The notes below the pieces were generated by a model. The model worked only from the letters and a program-made list of their open reading frames with translations. It ran no database searches and was not told the DNA's origin. Made by a program: the position numbers and the translations under genes. From the NCBI RefSeq assembly GCF_964340395.1, contig NC_135559.1, forward strand, positions 17,103,050 to 17,167,049: DNA of 64,000 bases. The letters run 5' to 3'. Positions 22,261-34,900 of this stretch are shown here, one piece after another. Numbering within the stretch: position 1 is the stretch's first letter; each line of letters begins with the position of its first letter. This DNA comes from Glandiceps talaboti (lineage: Eukaryota > Hemichordata > Enteropneusta > Spengelidae).

Positions 22261-23270
22261 CTAAATGACTGCACCCTTCTCCCACTATGGTTTGTTTTTC
22301 TATAATACTGCTATTAACTGTGTTCCCAATGTCATGTCTTGTACTTGATATTTTGACATTCTTGTTATCTACAAAACATAGTCCTTCTGTAACCACAGTT
22401 TGTCTATCTTCTTGTTTGTAGTTCCTATTTTTGGTTCTTCTTTTTGTCTTTATCTTTCTTTTTGGACCTTCCTCATGACTGATGAGGTCAACCATCTGAC
22501 CTTTGTCATTAAAGTTCTTGTCTATTTTATGTTTGGTTTCTGTTTCTTGGTACTTGACAGTTTGAGTTACATTCTTTCCTGTCACACTTTGTGTAAACAC
22601 AGATTTATTCTGAGTCTCATCATCAACATTTTTTATGCTTTCCTTTGCTTTACTTTTCTGCTTCTGACTAGCATTTCTGTCAACTACTGGATTTTTTCCT
22701 GTCTGTAAATCACAACTATTCTTCACACTACATCCTGAGTTTTCTGAGGTAACTTTTGATGACGTGCAATCGCCCTCTAGTGGCAGCAGACATGCAGCAA
22801 ATATTCTAGGTTTCAGTCTTAGGGTTTTGTCAGATGCTGGTAAATCTGTCTTTTTCTTTTCAACTTCCTGTTTATTTTCATGATTTATGTTGCCTTTCTT
22901 GACTGATGTACCATCATTTTTTAAGCAAGTATTATCTCTAAGTTTAAGTGTTAGTCTTAGCCTTTGCTTCTTCTTTTGTCTGCTATCAATACATGGATTT
23001 TCTCTTTTTAAGGAATTAGTCCTACAAATCAAATACTTATAATCAACATTTGTACTTGAACTTTTATCACGTCTTGGTGATTCCTTGGCAGAATTCTTAT
23101 TTACAAAGACAGTATCTCCTTCTCTCACAAACTGACAGACTTTGTGTTTTGGACTCAGTTTCTGGAAGGAACGGTTGTAGACAGACACTTGAGTATTCTG
23201 TATGACTTTGGAGATGAGTAACTGGTTTAGGAAATGTGAGGTGCTACTTGACCTTGACACAGTAATATTC
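22261..23270 (-). CDS. Large N-terminal exon of the SENP-like gene
   Basis: Acceptor CATCCACAG|AATATT and donor CATTTAG|GTAAAT bound a 1010-base open exon. The first ~60 residues look folded (HFLNQLLISKVIQNTQVSVY, then VREGDTVFVNK). The remainder is strongly Lys/Ser/Thr-rich with basic clusters (RQKKKQRLRLTLKLR and KRKIKTKRRTKNRN), typical of the disordered nuclear-targeting N-terminus of SUMO proteases. Assignment to the protease gene rests on strand, order and splice phase rather than on a recognised domain. Earlier exons must lie above 23.3 kb, since an acceptor precedes it. Confidence 0.7.
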
Positions 23271-23711
23271 TGTGGATGACAAAGAAAATTTTGAATAAAT
23301 AATTACAGAAAATGAATACATCATTTCCAAAGGGACTGACAAACTCTTCTACTTTTGGTAAACTATGAAAACAGGACTGTGTTGGAGTGGTCTAACCTTA
23401 CCTGTCAACCTCACCTGTTAAGTTAGCTGTGATTTTAACTTAACATTTTTAAACCCAAAGTCCCAAGTTGTAAATCTGGTCAAATGCTACATTGGCCAAA
23501 CCTTATAGGTTTCCATTTTGCTACTTTGGAATATTCCCAATATTCAATGTGATGACTTTGGTCAGGTGGGGGTTTAGTAACATGTAGCCTGGGATAGTGA
23601 CTTGAGAACTATGGTTGATTTAACCTGTAAACTACTTGTGGTGATGGGTGCTATGACTAAGTTACATTGTACTTGGTTTATACCATATATAAACCATGAC
23701 TACAGATACTC

Positions 23712-23901
23712 TTAGGGGTGGACCATTTGATATCCTGGGGGGGGGGGGCTTGGAAGATTTGGAGAAAAAAAAGACGCCAAATGGATTTGCTTGAAAAAAA
23801 AATCCAGATATACATGTACATGTAAGTGGGTGATGGGAAAAAAAAGACGGACCATTGCTGCTAGGAAAAAAAAATTCTTGGCAGGGATATGATGCACAAC
23901 A
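23712..23901. repeat. Dispersed poly-G interspersed repeat, copy 3
   Basis: Begins AGGGGTGGACCATTTGATAT followed by a G run and GCTTGGAAGAT. It contains A-rich blocks complementary in order to copy 2. Confidence 0.7.
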
Positions 23902-24820
23902 TCCACAAATATTCTGGCAGTAGCTCTAGTGTGATATACAACCCAACACAGTTTGAAGTTAAAGGAACAATAACTTAGAATTTATTTACACTCACTTCTG
24001 TACATAAAAATATGAAAATCTGATAAAACAATAAACGATCAGAAACAAAGACAATCATCAGACCATATTTTACACACATGCGGTGTTCAAATGTAACATT
24101 GATTGGTAATTATACATTCTTGGGAAATTTTAACTTTTAACTGAAAACAACAACTCTTCAACAAAACCAACTGTTGTGGCTAGACTAATTATTGTCAAAA
24201 ATACTGGAAAACATCACAAATTTAATAAAAGCGCCAATGGCGTAGTAGCACAACTGTAGACAGTACAATTAAATTTTCTGTAATGATTATGTAGTCTTGT
24301 TGCTAGCCATATTTACATACATTCTTTGAAGATTTATTCTCATGTCTTCCCATCCATGTTGTTATATCTGCAACATACACTATATAATTTAATGTTACTA
24401 TGGGCTTGGTCTTCTTGCTAGGCATATCTAAATACAATTTTGCAATACTCATTCATTTATAAATATATTACCTTCATGTCACCAGTGTTATTTTGGCATT
24501 ATATGCCATTGTTTACCTGTTGCTATGGGCGTGGTTTTGTGACTTTGAGTATTTACTTACTTTAAAATGTTTATTCAATTGCCTACCCATCCCTGTTGTT
24601 ATAATTATAAAAAAACACCCATCATTTGACTGTTACTAAGGGCATGGTCATGGTTGCTAGGGCCAATTACATATGTATGACATACTCGCAATTTGCAGAC
24701 TAGTAACACTTTCAGAATCATATTAAACCAAATTATATCCCCAGTAGTTTGAGAGGTAAAGCTCAACACCAAAATCATGTACATCATCTACAAGACAGAC
24801 AGATCCAGACAGACAGACAT

Positions 24821-24853
<33 letters not shown>

Positions 24854-26448
24854 ATGACAGACAGACAGACAGACAGACAGGCAATTCACCTTGAACAAAC
24901 CTGCAGTTCAGTGTTAAGTTAGGTAGACAATGTTTCCAAGCAACCTCTAGGAGAGATTAGCTGTAGTGCTATTCACACACATTTGTTATATTATGTTAAT
25001 TAAGTACCCCATAACAATGTTAATGGTTTAAAGGGGTACAAGCTGAGTTTCTACGGTTTTGGGACACAATGTGTGTTGCCTATGAAGTGTTACATATCGT
25101 ATTCTACTTACTGAAGCACACACATTGGTTACTTGATACCGGTATAACACAATCCTGGTATTTAGATATAATATATGAAAGATTTGATGCATAATCAGCG
25201 CATAGTGTATTGTTCGCACTTCCCTTCATTTGATAAGTGTACACTGTAACTGTATATATATATTTATATTTTTTTATTAACTTAGGACTATGGACTAGAT
25301 TAGTCCCTAGTGGACTATATCCATGGTCCTCACTAAGAATATTTTGCTCTTCTTTTTTTTGTTTTCTTTTAGTATTACTGTAATTATTAGCTGGAAGTAA
25401 TTTTGTCAGAACTTGTAGCTTATTGACTTATTTTCTTTTCCTGCTCTTTATTTTTCTGTTGTACCCTTTGTAAAATTTCTGGTGAAATAAATAAATAAAA
25501 AAAATAAAATAAATATAATTGTTGGGATGTATCAACAAATCTGAGGAAATCCCTGTCATTACATGAACAACGCACAAGTTGGATGGTTGGTAAAAAGTGA
25601 CACGTCACGGCTACATGAATCATTGTAAACACTATACTTGATTAGTTTAGCTATGGTTTTATGTAAAGTATTTTGTATACTTACTTACACCATAGTAAAA
25701 ACCTTCTAAACTTAAAAACCTTTAATGAGATAAATATAACAATAATTTCTGTCCACTCCTATGCCTAAATATTCCTACAGACATTTCACCAAAAAATCAT
25801 GTTTTTTTAGCTCTAATGTGCATATCACTAATGGAATTATCATGTAATCAATATCACTTGATCTGTACATCCCTAGAAACACCCCTCTGAAACTTCAGCC
25901 AAATCAACCAAGTACTTTTTTGTATTATAGACTTTTGACCAAAAAAACAAACATTTTTAGACTTAATTTGCATATCAGTATCACTGATGGGATCATCGTG
26001 TTATTGTGTAAACACTACCAAGAACATTCTCACCAAATTTCAGGCGAATCTGCTGTCATAATTGATAGTAGAAAAAGGGGGAAGGGGACTCCGAACACCA
26101 TCAATGTTAAATACGTGTATGACATTGTGTTTACCATGTAACCAACTGTGGGTTGTTAGATCAAGTTTGTTAATAAGTGGAAATATTTTTCCAAGCTGGT
26201 TCAGACTTGATTATTTTTTTCGGTATTAATAAATTGGTTTGAAGGTCAGTTAGTCATGTGACCGGTTTGTCAAGGTCATTGACCCTAGTATTAGGGGTGA
26301 ATTAGCTGGGAAGACATTGGCGATACGTCCCCGGACCGATACTTAGTTGACCCTTCTTTTAAGACATTTCGGACCTGCTGTTGGGGTCCTTCATTAGTCA
26401 GAGTTCTGTCTAACGAGACAGTGTTCCCGTTTTTGTTTGGCTTAAAAT
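23902..26448. other. Host intronic or intergenic sequence with an ACAG microsatellite
   Basis: No gene recognised. A CAGA/ACAG tandem repeat with interruptions lies at about 24794-24882. The dispersed repeat at 24222-24262 is related to one near 12807. Confidence 0.7.
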
Positions 26449-26790
26449 TTAATTTTGTTCATCAAGCCAAGATGCGAGTATTTTGAGTGAATTACGATCA
26501 GCCTGGCTTTTTACAGCCTGGCTTTTAGAGGCAGAGGACTTCAGTTTAGTTGTGAAATGTATGGTTTTAAGATTTTTGCTCATTTTCTGTGCTGTGATTG
26601 GCATGGTCAGGTAGAGTTTGTTCAAGGTTACATTATTTTGTAGCATTTCCCAATGTTTTGTTAATGCGTCTTTTAGTTTTGACGTTTTGATGTTGGGACT
26701 ATATATGATCATTGTAGTAAGACGAGGTGTGAATAACAAGTATAGAGTTCTAAGTTTCATATCAAGTAAATATAGTTGAGTATATATCAA
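26449..26790 (-). pseudogene. Penelope-like reverse transcriptase C-terminal fragment
   Basis: The frame encodes IIYSPNIKTSKLKDALTKHW followed by a MLQNNVTLNKLY stretch, MPITAQK and a KNLKTI motif. This is the layout that follows the catalytic core in Penelope-like elements (YSP, helix, W-x-x-L-Q, pro-rich link, KNL). Only this fragment is present; no GIY-YIG domain is recognised downstream, so it is a relic. A related RT family with the same tail is possible. Confidence 0.5.
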
Positions 26791-28715
26791 ATCTAAATAA
26801 ACTAAAGTTCACACATTAATTTCAATCAGAGTTTCACTTCTGTAAAATACTAATATGGTGGGTGGTGATGGTGGGGGTGTTACAATGAATATGATTTTGT
26901 AAACAGCGCCCCCAGTGGCCAAACTCATGTAATCTTTTATCTTTCTGATGACTTGCCTATGATGTGTCATAATGTAAAGCAAAGTTGCACTATGCTTTCA
27001 AACAGAAAATAAATATGCAAATGTCGTATGTCAATCAATCTTTCCTTCAGTTCTAGATTGGCCATGCTCCAATCTAATTTATACCCAGGTTGTTCTACAT
27101 CGTTTCACAACAACACAGTCTACACAATCATGGTTTTGCAGTGTTCAATTTAAACGCAATAAAGATCATGTTATCATTACTTTTCCAAATATTCAACACA
27201 TTATGCTTCAGAGATATGCGAATTATTATATTATTCTGAAAATCTTTTCTTTACTCTGGATTTCAGCCAGAAAATACTTGTGATTGAAGCATTTTGTCAC
27301 TATTTGTCTTTTGATCTGGAGTGACAAAGATAAGATTCTTAGTTCACATATTTACCTCATTAGTTAAAAGAAGACAAATATTGGGGAGTGATATCTAATA
27401 GTCAGTATGCTCCAAGGGGTCTCTAATTAAACCATGTCTGGTCAAAATCAATTAATCAGAACAAAAAGTTGTTCATCCAATCAGTGAACCCCAACTGTTA
27501 TAATGAAGTAAACAGTCTCCTAAGCTGATAAATGTACCATATGACATTACATAACTGCAGCCCAATAAACACTAACTTTATGAGGGACTGTGTTATTGGT
27601 TAGAATGTTGTGATTGATTAACAAAGACTTGATGTTAATGGCTGTGTGGGTGTCTGTGGATGAATTTTAAATTACATCTCATGCATCTTAGGACTTCTAT
27701 CTAGAGTAACAACTTGGACTATACTGTGAGTGGCGGTAATTAAATCGTAACAATACCATATAGGAACTTGACTAGAGACCTAATTACCCAAACTAAAATG
27801 AGATTGGTTGACACAAAAACTTCTTGTCTGTGGTAAACTGAATTGGTATTATCTTACACAATCTATAATTCAGGTCTGGTCTGATAACATGACCACCCAT
27901 AGTTATTTTGTTCACCTGTTCTACATAATAATGATGATGTCAAAACAAACACATAGGTGTTACCGTGGGTTATACTTCCATGGCCTTACCCACAACTTGA
28001 AGATAAACAAAGCCGATCGCAACAAGGTCAAGGACGTACACCATCGAGGCGAGATTGATCGAAACACACATGTGAACACAGCTATCGTACATTACGGCAA
28101 TGCCTGCTTTGCGACGAAACAGCAACACGCGGGGCTCTCTGCGAGTACCATGTTACGTTAATCGGTAACGCACGTATCCAGAAAATCGGCGTAGTTTTTC
28201 CTTTATATTTTCATGGGTTATCGTTAAAATATGGACATTCTGGTTATAGAATATTTACTTGTAAGACAGTGTCGATGAATTGTGAAATTTTTGTAGGTCA
28301 TGTTTGGTCGTGAATGTGTAAACGTTGAAATGTGTAAATTTGTATTGCATACCCTGTCTATGTTATAGTGTGCGGAGAAGGTGACATGAGCGAGCGCGTC
28401 CTCGCCCTTAGCAACCAATTGCAACAATGTATCATCCGACACTCGCTACAGAAGTGAGCCACCAACGTTCATTTTGACACGATATATTTCTCGAACTCAC
28501 ACATCACATGCATTATTACATCAGAAATCTACCTCTACAATAGGAAAAACTGGGTTTTTTTGTTTCGTTTTTAAATTCTATTTTCATTTTGTTATTTTAT
28601 ATATTCACAATCTTAGCTTTATTGTGCCATGATGCCCATGGCTAAAGATGCCAATGCAATATTCATATAATTAAACTTGTACGAACCATGCACACTGGTA
28701 CTCGAAAATAGATCG
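26791..28715. other. Host non-coding sequence
   Basis: No convincing gene. A block near 26905 (AACAGCGCCCCCAGTGGCCA) resembles one near 10938 (AACAGCGCCCCTAGTGGCCA), so a dispersed repeat is present. Frames around 27808-28161 show no recognisable family features. Confidence 0.5.
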
Positions 28716-28744
28716 AGGAACGGCAACTTCATAAAAATATAAAC

Positions 28745-29395
28745 GACAATATACAATTAGATTGTGTAAAGAGCGAAAACTTACTTGGTGTTATGTTACA
28801 GCATAACCTGGAGTGGTCTGATCACATAAGGTATATAGAATCCAAAGTTAAGCCAAATCTATATCTTTTATCGAGAATGAAACATTTCCTTACAGTACAT
28901 TCCAGAAAAATATTTTACTGTAGCTTTATTCTACCCTATTTATGCTACTGTTCTAATGTGTGGGGTACTACATCGGCTGTTAACATTCAAGTATTAGAGC
29001 GTATTCAAAGACGCTGTATGAGATTAATTCTAGACACTGATCATACAGTACCAACAAAAGATCTTTATCTTCGTCTAAAATGGTTACCCCTGACATTAAA
29101 ACTACAGTTAAACAGACTTGTCCTTGTATTTAAAGCTATAAAAAAAGTTGCACCTGATAATGTAAATGCTCTGTTTAACCTATACTGTCCCACACGAAAT
29201 TTACGGTCAGCTGATCAGCACCTTTTAGAAATACCTAGAGCCAAAACTGAGTTTTTTAAAAAGTCATTTACAGTAAGAGGAGCCAAAGATTTTAATAATC
29301 TACCTGTACATTTGCGTAAAATAGATGCAGTTGATGTTTTTAAGAGGGATTGCTATAATGTCTTATTTACAAAGTATATGGATGAATCATTTTAA
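28745..29395 (+). pseudogene. CR1/L2-type LINE reverse transcriptase C-terminus, 5'-truncated
   Basis: An open stretch starts upstream of the first Met (KSENLLGVMLQHNLEW) and runs about 215 codons. It has the Jockey/CR1-group C-terminal layout: LGV, NLEWSDHI, a SRMKHFLT stretch, ILPYLCYCSNVWG, then QRRCMRLIL. No endonuclease or RT core remains, so the copy is 5'-truncated, as is usual for LINEs. The stop at 29393-29395 is followed ten bases later by the Polinton's target duplication. The LINE 3' UTR continues at 56391. Confidence 0.8.
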
Positions 29396-29405
29396 GTCAA
29401 TTGTA

Positions 29406-29411
29406 CTTATT
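29406..29411. repeat. Polinton target-site duplication, left
   Basis: CTTATT directly precedes the first base of the left terminal repeat and is repeated at 56385-56390. Six base pairs is the known duplication length for Polintons. Confidence 0.95.
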
Positions 29412-29792
29412 AGTAGTATGAAAAAGGAGAATTTTGGATCACTTCTATTTTAATCTATTATATAGCCAAATAAAGTCTCTTTCTTATATTAATAAATTTA
29501 TTAATATATTTTTTTATATCTATATAATCTATTAAAAGATAAAATAAAGCTTATCCATAAAAATTGATTAAAAAATGACTAAATTTGTTGTAGCTGTTAT
29601 AAGTAAATTAACCGCTTAGTGAGGTCACAGATGTTTAATTAAACAGATAATAATAATATATGTATATACATACAATCATCAGTCACGCTGTTATGAGTCG
29701 GCTAATTACATACATTAGTAAAATGTATCTCTCTAAGTGAACTGCCGCCTCAGGTCACAGCTGTCGCCTCAGGTCACATCTGCCGCCTCAGG
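29412..29792. repeat. Polinton left terminal inverted repeat
   Basis: It starts AGTAGTATGAAAAAGGAGAA and matches the complement of 56008-56384 over about 380 bases with few differences. The inner edge contains three direct copies of a ~19-bp unit with GCCGCCTCAGGTCACAGCT or GTCGCCTCAGGTCACA. Polinton termini act as replication origins for protein-primed synthesis and as integrase substrates. Confidence 0.95.
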
Positions 29793-30020
29793 CTACCACA
29801 GGAATGTTTAAGCATAGCAGCGTAGTAGGTTACTATAGCGTAGCTGCATAGTAGGACAAGTTGGTTAAGCTAACGCACTAAATATGTTTCAACATGTCAC
29901 AAATATTTTCACTCTTTTCATACTGTTTCTAGGTCAGATTATAAAGGTTATCAATGTCAGGTTATTCAATTAAACAGATAAGAATAGATATGTATATACA
30001 TACAAAGACCATTAATCGAA

Positions 30021-30440
30021 ATGTCAAACTATTGTTCTGGATTTCGGATTTGTCTTATACGAGAGAATTGCCTCACTTGCGGTAGATCGGCACCAGAATT
30101 CAAATGTGACAAATGTAACCAATGTTTTAAACAAAAACAAAATTTTATCAAACATTTAAATATAAAACATTCCTGCGAGAATAAAAAACGTGAACATCCT
30201 GATGCATGTCTAACATGCGGACGTGTTTTTCCTGAATTCGTATGTAATAAATGTAAATTTGCATATACATACGAAGGTCACTTAAAGATACATTTTAACA
30301 GAAGTACACCTTGCGTTAAATAACCTAAGAGAGCTTATTTTTGTGAATGTGGTAAAAAATTAAGTAGTTATCCTTCATTATATATACATAAAAAGAAAAG
30401 TTGTAAGTTTTTACAGTTAAAAAAACCCCAATTGAACTAA
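30021..30440 (+). pseudogene. Polinton C2H2-like zinc-finger protein with in-frame stop
   Basis: The first 100 residues contain two paired modules of the type CLTCG...FKCDKCNQCFKQKQNFIKH and CLTCG...FVCNKCKFAY...HLKIH, with Cys2-His-type spacing. The frame stops at 30321-30323, but the same frame continues for 38 codons with a third module (AYFCECGKKLSSYPSLYIH). The stop is therefore probably a point mutation in a three-finger gene. It lies directly left of the polymerase gene. Similar fingers occur in Polinton polymerase N-termini, so it might once have been part of that gene. Confidence 0.7.
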
Positions 30441-30486
30441 TAAATTTATATTTGAATATTAAAAATCTTTTGATTATATATACAAT

Positions 30487-31803
30487 ATGACAAAGATTTT
30501 GAACCCACGCACTAAGCGAATGATAACAGTTGGCGGATGTGCATACAATAAACTTTTACAGAATGGCGATTTACAACATTTACCTAGGGTTTATATGACA
30601 AAGATTTTGAACCCACTCACTAAGCGAATGATAACAGTTGGTGGATGCGTATATAATAAACTTATACGGAATGGCAATCTACAGCCGTTGCCTGAGAATA
30701 TCTTAGATTGGTCGATACCTAGTGGTCTTCCCCGACCATTGGCGGAACAATATTAATCCTATTACCAAACGCATGATTAAAATAGGAAATGATACGTATC
30801 AAACTTTTATTAATAAAGGCTATCGTCACGTTGGTGGTGTTTTAATACCACCTAAATACCGTGAACTCGAGAGAGCTTTTAGAGGCAACGTTAAGTCATA
30901 TGAAATTGATATTACTGCGAATGAACCTCATACGCAATTAATTGAAAATAAATATTTAATAAAAGAACTTTTAAAACAAAATTTAGAAGATCAAGGTGGA
31001 ATAAAAGCAATATTAACCTTGAATATAAAATTTGTTAAATACAACTTAAACGGTAACGTAAGCAACGTAAACAATATGGATACAGAGATAAATGAAATAA
31101 CAAATAATGGTTATTTTAATAGCAGTCCATTAGTAATTACAAATACTGATCAAATAGACGAACAAATGAGCGTAAGTTTCGAAAGAATTCTTGAACACAT
31201 CGCTAAATGGCTACGTGAAGGTTCTGGTTGGCAAATAAAAACACTTCTTAATTTTTATGTAAATATTGTAAGATACGAGCCTTTACAAGGTAACTCGTAT
31301 ATAAAATTGCCGAAAGAACTACAACACCCAATGAAGGGCCTCATTAACATACAAAATAATGATAATGAGTGCTTTAAATGGTGCCATTTAGCGTATAAGT
31401 TCCCAGTTGAAATTAATAAAAATCGACCATCGAGATACAGTAAACATATTAACGATTTAGATTATAGAGGAATCACATTTCCAGTAACCATAAAACAAAT
31501 TCCTAAAATCGAAAACCAAAATAATATATCTATTTCCGTATTTGGTTATAGTAACAAACAAGCATATCCAATTTATATTAGTAAACAAACTAGTGAAGAT
31601 CATCTTGATTTACTACTAATAACTCGAGGTGATAATCAAAAACATTATGTTTGGATCAAAGACTTTAATCGATTCATGCATGGTATAACAAAACATAATG
31701 GAATAAAACATTTTTGTAGATATTGTTTGCAACATTTTTCAACCGTAGAGATTTTAAATCTACATAGTCCCATTTGTTTTGAAATAAACAAGACGCAGGC
31801 TAT
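30487..31803 (+). pseudogene. Protein-primed DNA polymerase B, N-terminal part
   Basis: The gene opens at ATG 30487 with two ~35-residue repeats (KILNPRTKRMITVGGCAYNK and KILNPLTKRMITVGGCVYNK). A third, INPITKRMIKIGNDTYQ, follows after a frame change near 30755. These match the core of small adaptor repeats (NPxTxRxIxxGGxxY) otherwise known from large DNA viruses, here without the flanking cysteines. The rest is the usual Polinton polymerase N-terminal region: RELERAFRGNVKSYEI, AKWLREGSGWQIKTL, KGLINIQNNDNECFKWCHLA, and a finger CRYCLQHFSTVEILNLH. The coding line is cut at 31803 by the ISL2EU insertion and resumes at 37695. Confidence 0.85.
31802..31803. repeat. ISL2EU-like target duplication AT, left
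   Basis: AT lies between the polymerase coding sequence and the terminal repeat TCATGGTTCCAC and is repeated at 37693-37694. Removing 31804-37692 plus one AT leaves the polymerase reading frame continuous across the junction. Confidence 0.8.
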
Positions 31804-31902
31804 TCATGGTTCCACATTACGTAATAAGCCCCGCCCACCATGGTTACTGTTGCTACGCCCCACAAGCTTTGAGTTTGTGGGACATTGTTCTGATAATAAA
31901 AC

Positions 31903-34900
31903 ATGGCGGCAAATTCGTATGGAGATCGTCTGCAGAGCGTACCCGACGATATCTCAATTGCCTACCTCCCTGGAGTTTCAAGTCTTTCCACAAAGGCACA
32001 GGATAAAGGACTCAATTATTTTACTCAAGGTTATGTTCATGACATTAAGATAAATAACGCTAGTAATGATTTGAAAGTATTGGCGCGATGCTGGCGATCA
32101 ATGAGGAAGTCCGAGTCACCGCACAAAATTGAAGTTGACATTTCACGAGTACTGAGGAAAGTGACGAATGCAAACTGTTCTTGTAAGGCAGGGTAAGTTT
32201 AATTTTTTATAATGTTTAAACAATTCACCAGTATTGCTAAAATTGTATTATTTGTTGCTGTTATCACAAAAGAAATACGTAAGCCTCTACGTACGTAGGA
32301 AGGTATATGAACAAACGTACTTCAACTTTGAACTTTGTGTTTGCCTGTTGTGTAAACACTGCGTAGACGCAACTTCCGTATCGCTTTCATCTCGCCCTGG
32401 CCTGACATATTCATGAATCATACAAATATAGTTTCCGCTAACTACTAATGAAAGGAGTTGATTTTGTTTGGAAACTTTTCATGATATTATTTTATTATTA
32501 CTCCGGTATGTTGAATGAAGTCAATATTTCCATGGAGGGTCAGACTGTATGTGTATGTACCGGTACCTCGCCCATACTGCATGTCTACCCGTATCCGCAA
32601 CATCCTGCCGCCGTACTTAGACCCTGTACATGTACGTGCACGATCCTTGTTGTTGCGTTGTATACTAGTAACTGCCTGTCTATACATTTTGTTAACAACT
32701 GAACACTGACTGCTATTTATTTTCATTTCAGGTTAAGTGGCCACTGTTCACATGTCATCGGTTTGATAAAATCACTACAAGGATTGAAGCTACACAACTT
32801 CACTAATGTACCAGCACAGCTGAGCTGTACCAGCATTCCACAACAGTGGCATGTTCCAAGGGGACCAAAGATAAAACCAGTCCCAATAAATCATGTTGTA
32901 GTTGCAAGACCAACCATTGAAACGAGAAAGAGAAGACCAATAGTCTGTCAGGTTGACAGTAATAAGAAGTAAGAAACAGTACACCATCATGATTTATAAT
33001 TTATGATTTTGTCATTACATTTTCATGTTGCAAACTTTTGTATACTTGGGAAAAGTTAAAATGTTTTGATTTCATTTCTGAGGGCATCTCTTTAGAAAGG
33101 ATATGTCAACATTGGATGATTTATTAAAATCTGTCATATATGTGTGTGTCATAGCCATTTTGCTAGCCACAAGTCTTACAATATGCTATAGTATCAGTCT
33201 CGTTTAAACACATCAAATACTAATTGAATCACACCACACACTTGTGCAGCAAATACATAATTTGATGCCAAGTACACAGAAACATTTTGTGGGTTTCTTC
33301 AAAAGGATGTGTATTATCAGATTAAATACTCAGGTAATTAACTCCTATAATTGTGTTTTACAAATGTTTCAGGTTACCAAAAGTAACTTCAACTGACATA
33401 GGCATATTACAGAATCTGAAAGGAACACCCTTGGCATATACTGTATCAGATGATGTACCAACAACAGATACATCTTTTGGGGAAGTGCAGTTGGGATCTA
33501 TGTTATCCTATCAGGTATGTGAAATAATCAACAACTCCTTGATGGATATATTTTAATATGTGATGTGATATGTAAATAAAAGACACCACAAATTAACAGA
33601 GTGTATATAGTAGTCCTGCCAGTTATTTGTTTATTGTGTTTTCTCTTTCACAAAGACATCTTGAAATAGAGTCAGATAACAACACACTGACCAAATATTA
33701 TTGATCTTCTCAAAAAGAGTGGCTTGTATAATGTCTGAAACAATTTTAAAAGTCTTTATTTTAGCAATGAGGCGTTCAATATGGATTCTGTGTTTTGCTA
33801 TTTTTTCTGTAATCTGTGTATCTGCCACTGACATCTGAGAAGATGATGATATAAAAGGAGGAATATTTAGTTGCAAGCCAAGTTCAGATATTTCTTTCTG
33901 AATTGTGAATCCTTTATCAGACATGATAGCATCACCTGGGATAAGATATCCATTATCTAGGAATTGTTTCAACAATTTTAAAAATCCACTCTGTTCAGAT
34001 ATCTGTACATCTGATATATTCCCTGTAAATAACTCGGACACAAAAAGTAATGATCCACACGGATCACATCCTATTAAACTCTTAAGTGTCGTACTTGACT
34101 TATAATCACTATACAACTGACTTTTAAGGGCCAACGCACTGGGTTGTTGTGTCTTTAATTCAGTACAGTCTATCAGTATGACAGTTCTTGGAAAGTCCCT
34201 TTTAAAATCTGCAGGCATTTTATTCATAATAATACTCCTGTGTGGCCAAATACTAATTTGACCTAACTTCCAATACATGTGGTCAATCCATGTATTAAAG
34301 ACATCCCCAGCTGACTGTAGTCCTAAACCAAACCTTACTGCTAAGTCTCGCAGTCCAAAATTATGCCGTAAACGACACAAACATAACAAGAGACAATCTT
34401 TACCTGCTAGGTTTTTTATATCTGTCCTAACTTTCTTGTAAGATAACACAGTATCATTTGGTAAAAGAAATGATAACAAGGCTAAAAATCTAACATAACT
34501 AATTCCAGTATAGTATTTAAAAAGGCCCTTAAGTTTCTTTTGATTTCTCAGTACACAATCAACACCAAATTTACAATTATTTGTGACATCCTGCTGAAGT
34601 TTCTTGATTTTTAGGTCCCTTTCTGTTATCTCAGATTGAAGTTTTTTTATGGTGGCATCCTTTTCTTCCAGTTTGTTTTCTAATCTCGACATTTCAGCAG
34701 TTTGCACAAGTAGGTCAAGAGGTGATGTCCCTGTAAGATAAAAACACACAAATATTTAATTTTGTAATCTATAATGAACTTGTCATTGCCTTTTCTTTCA
34801 GATGAACAACATGAAAACCTCTAAAGTATCTGATGGTATGGGCTGTGGACCAACAACCCTCCCAAAAACAGCACCAATAAAGCTACCAGAGGAGTATCGT

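Noticed and set aside
27808-28161. 117-residue frame as a host exon
   Set aside because: Composition is not convincingly coding and no domain or splice sites stand out.
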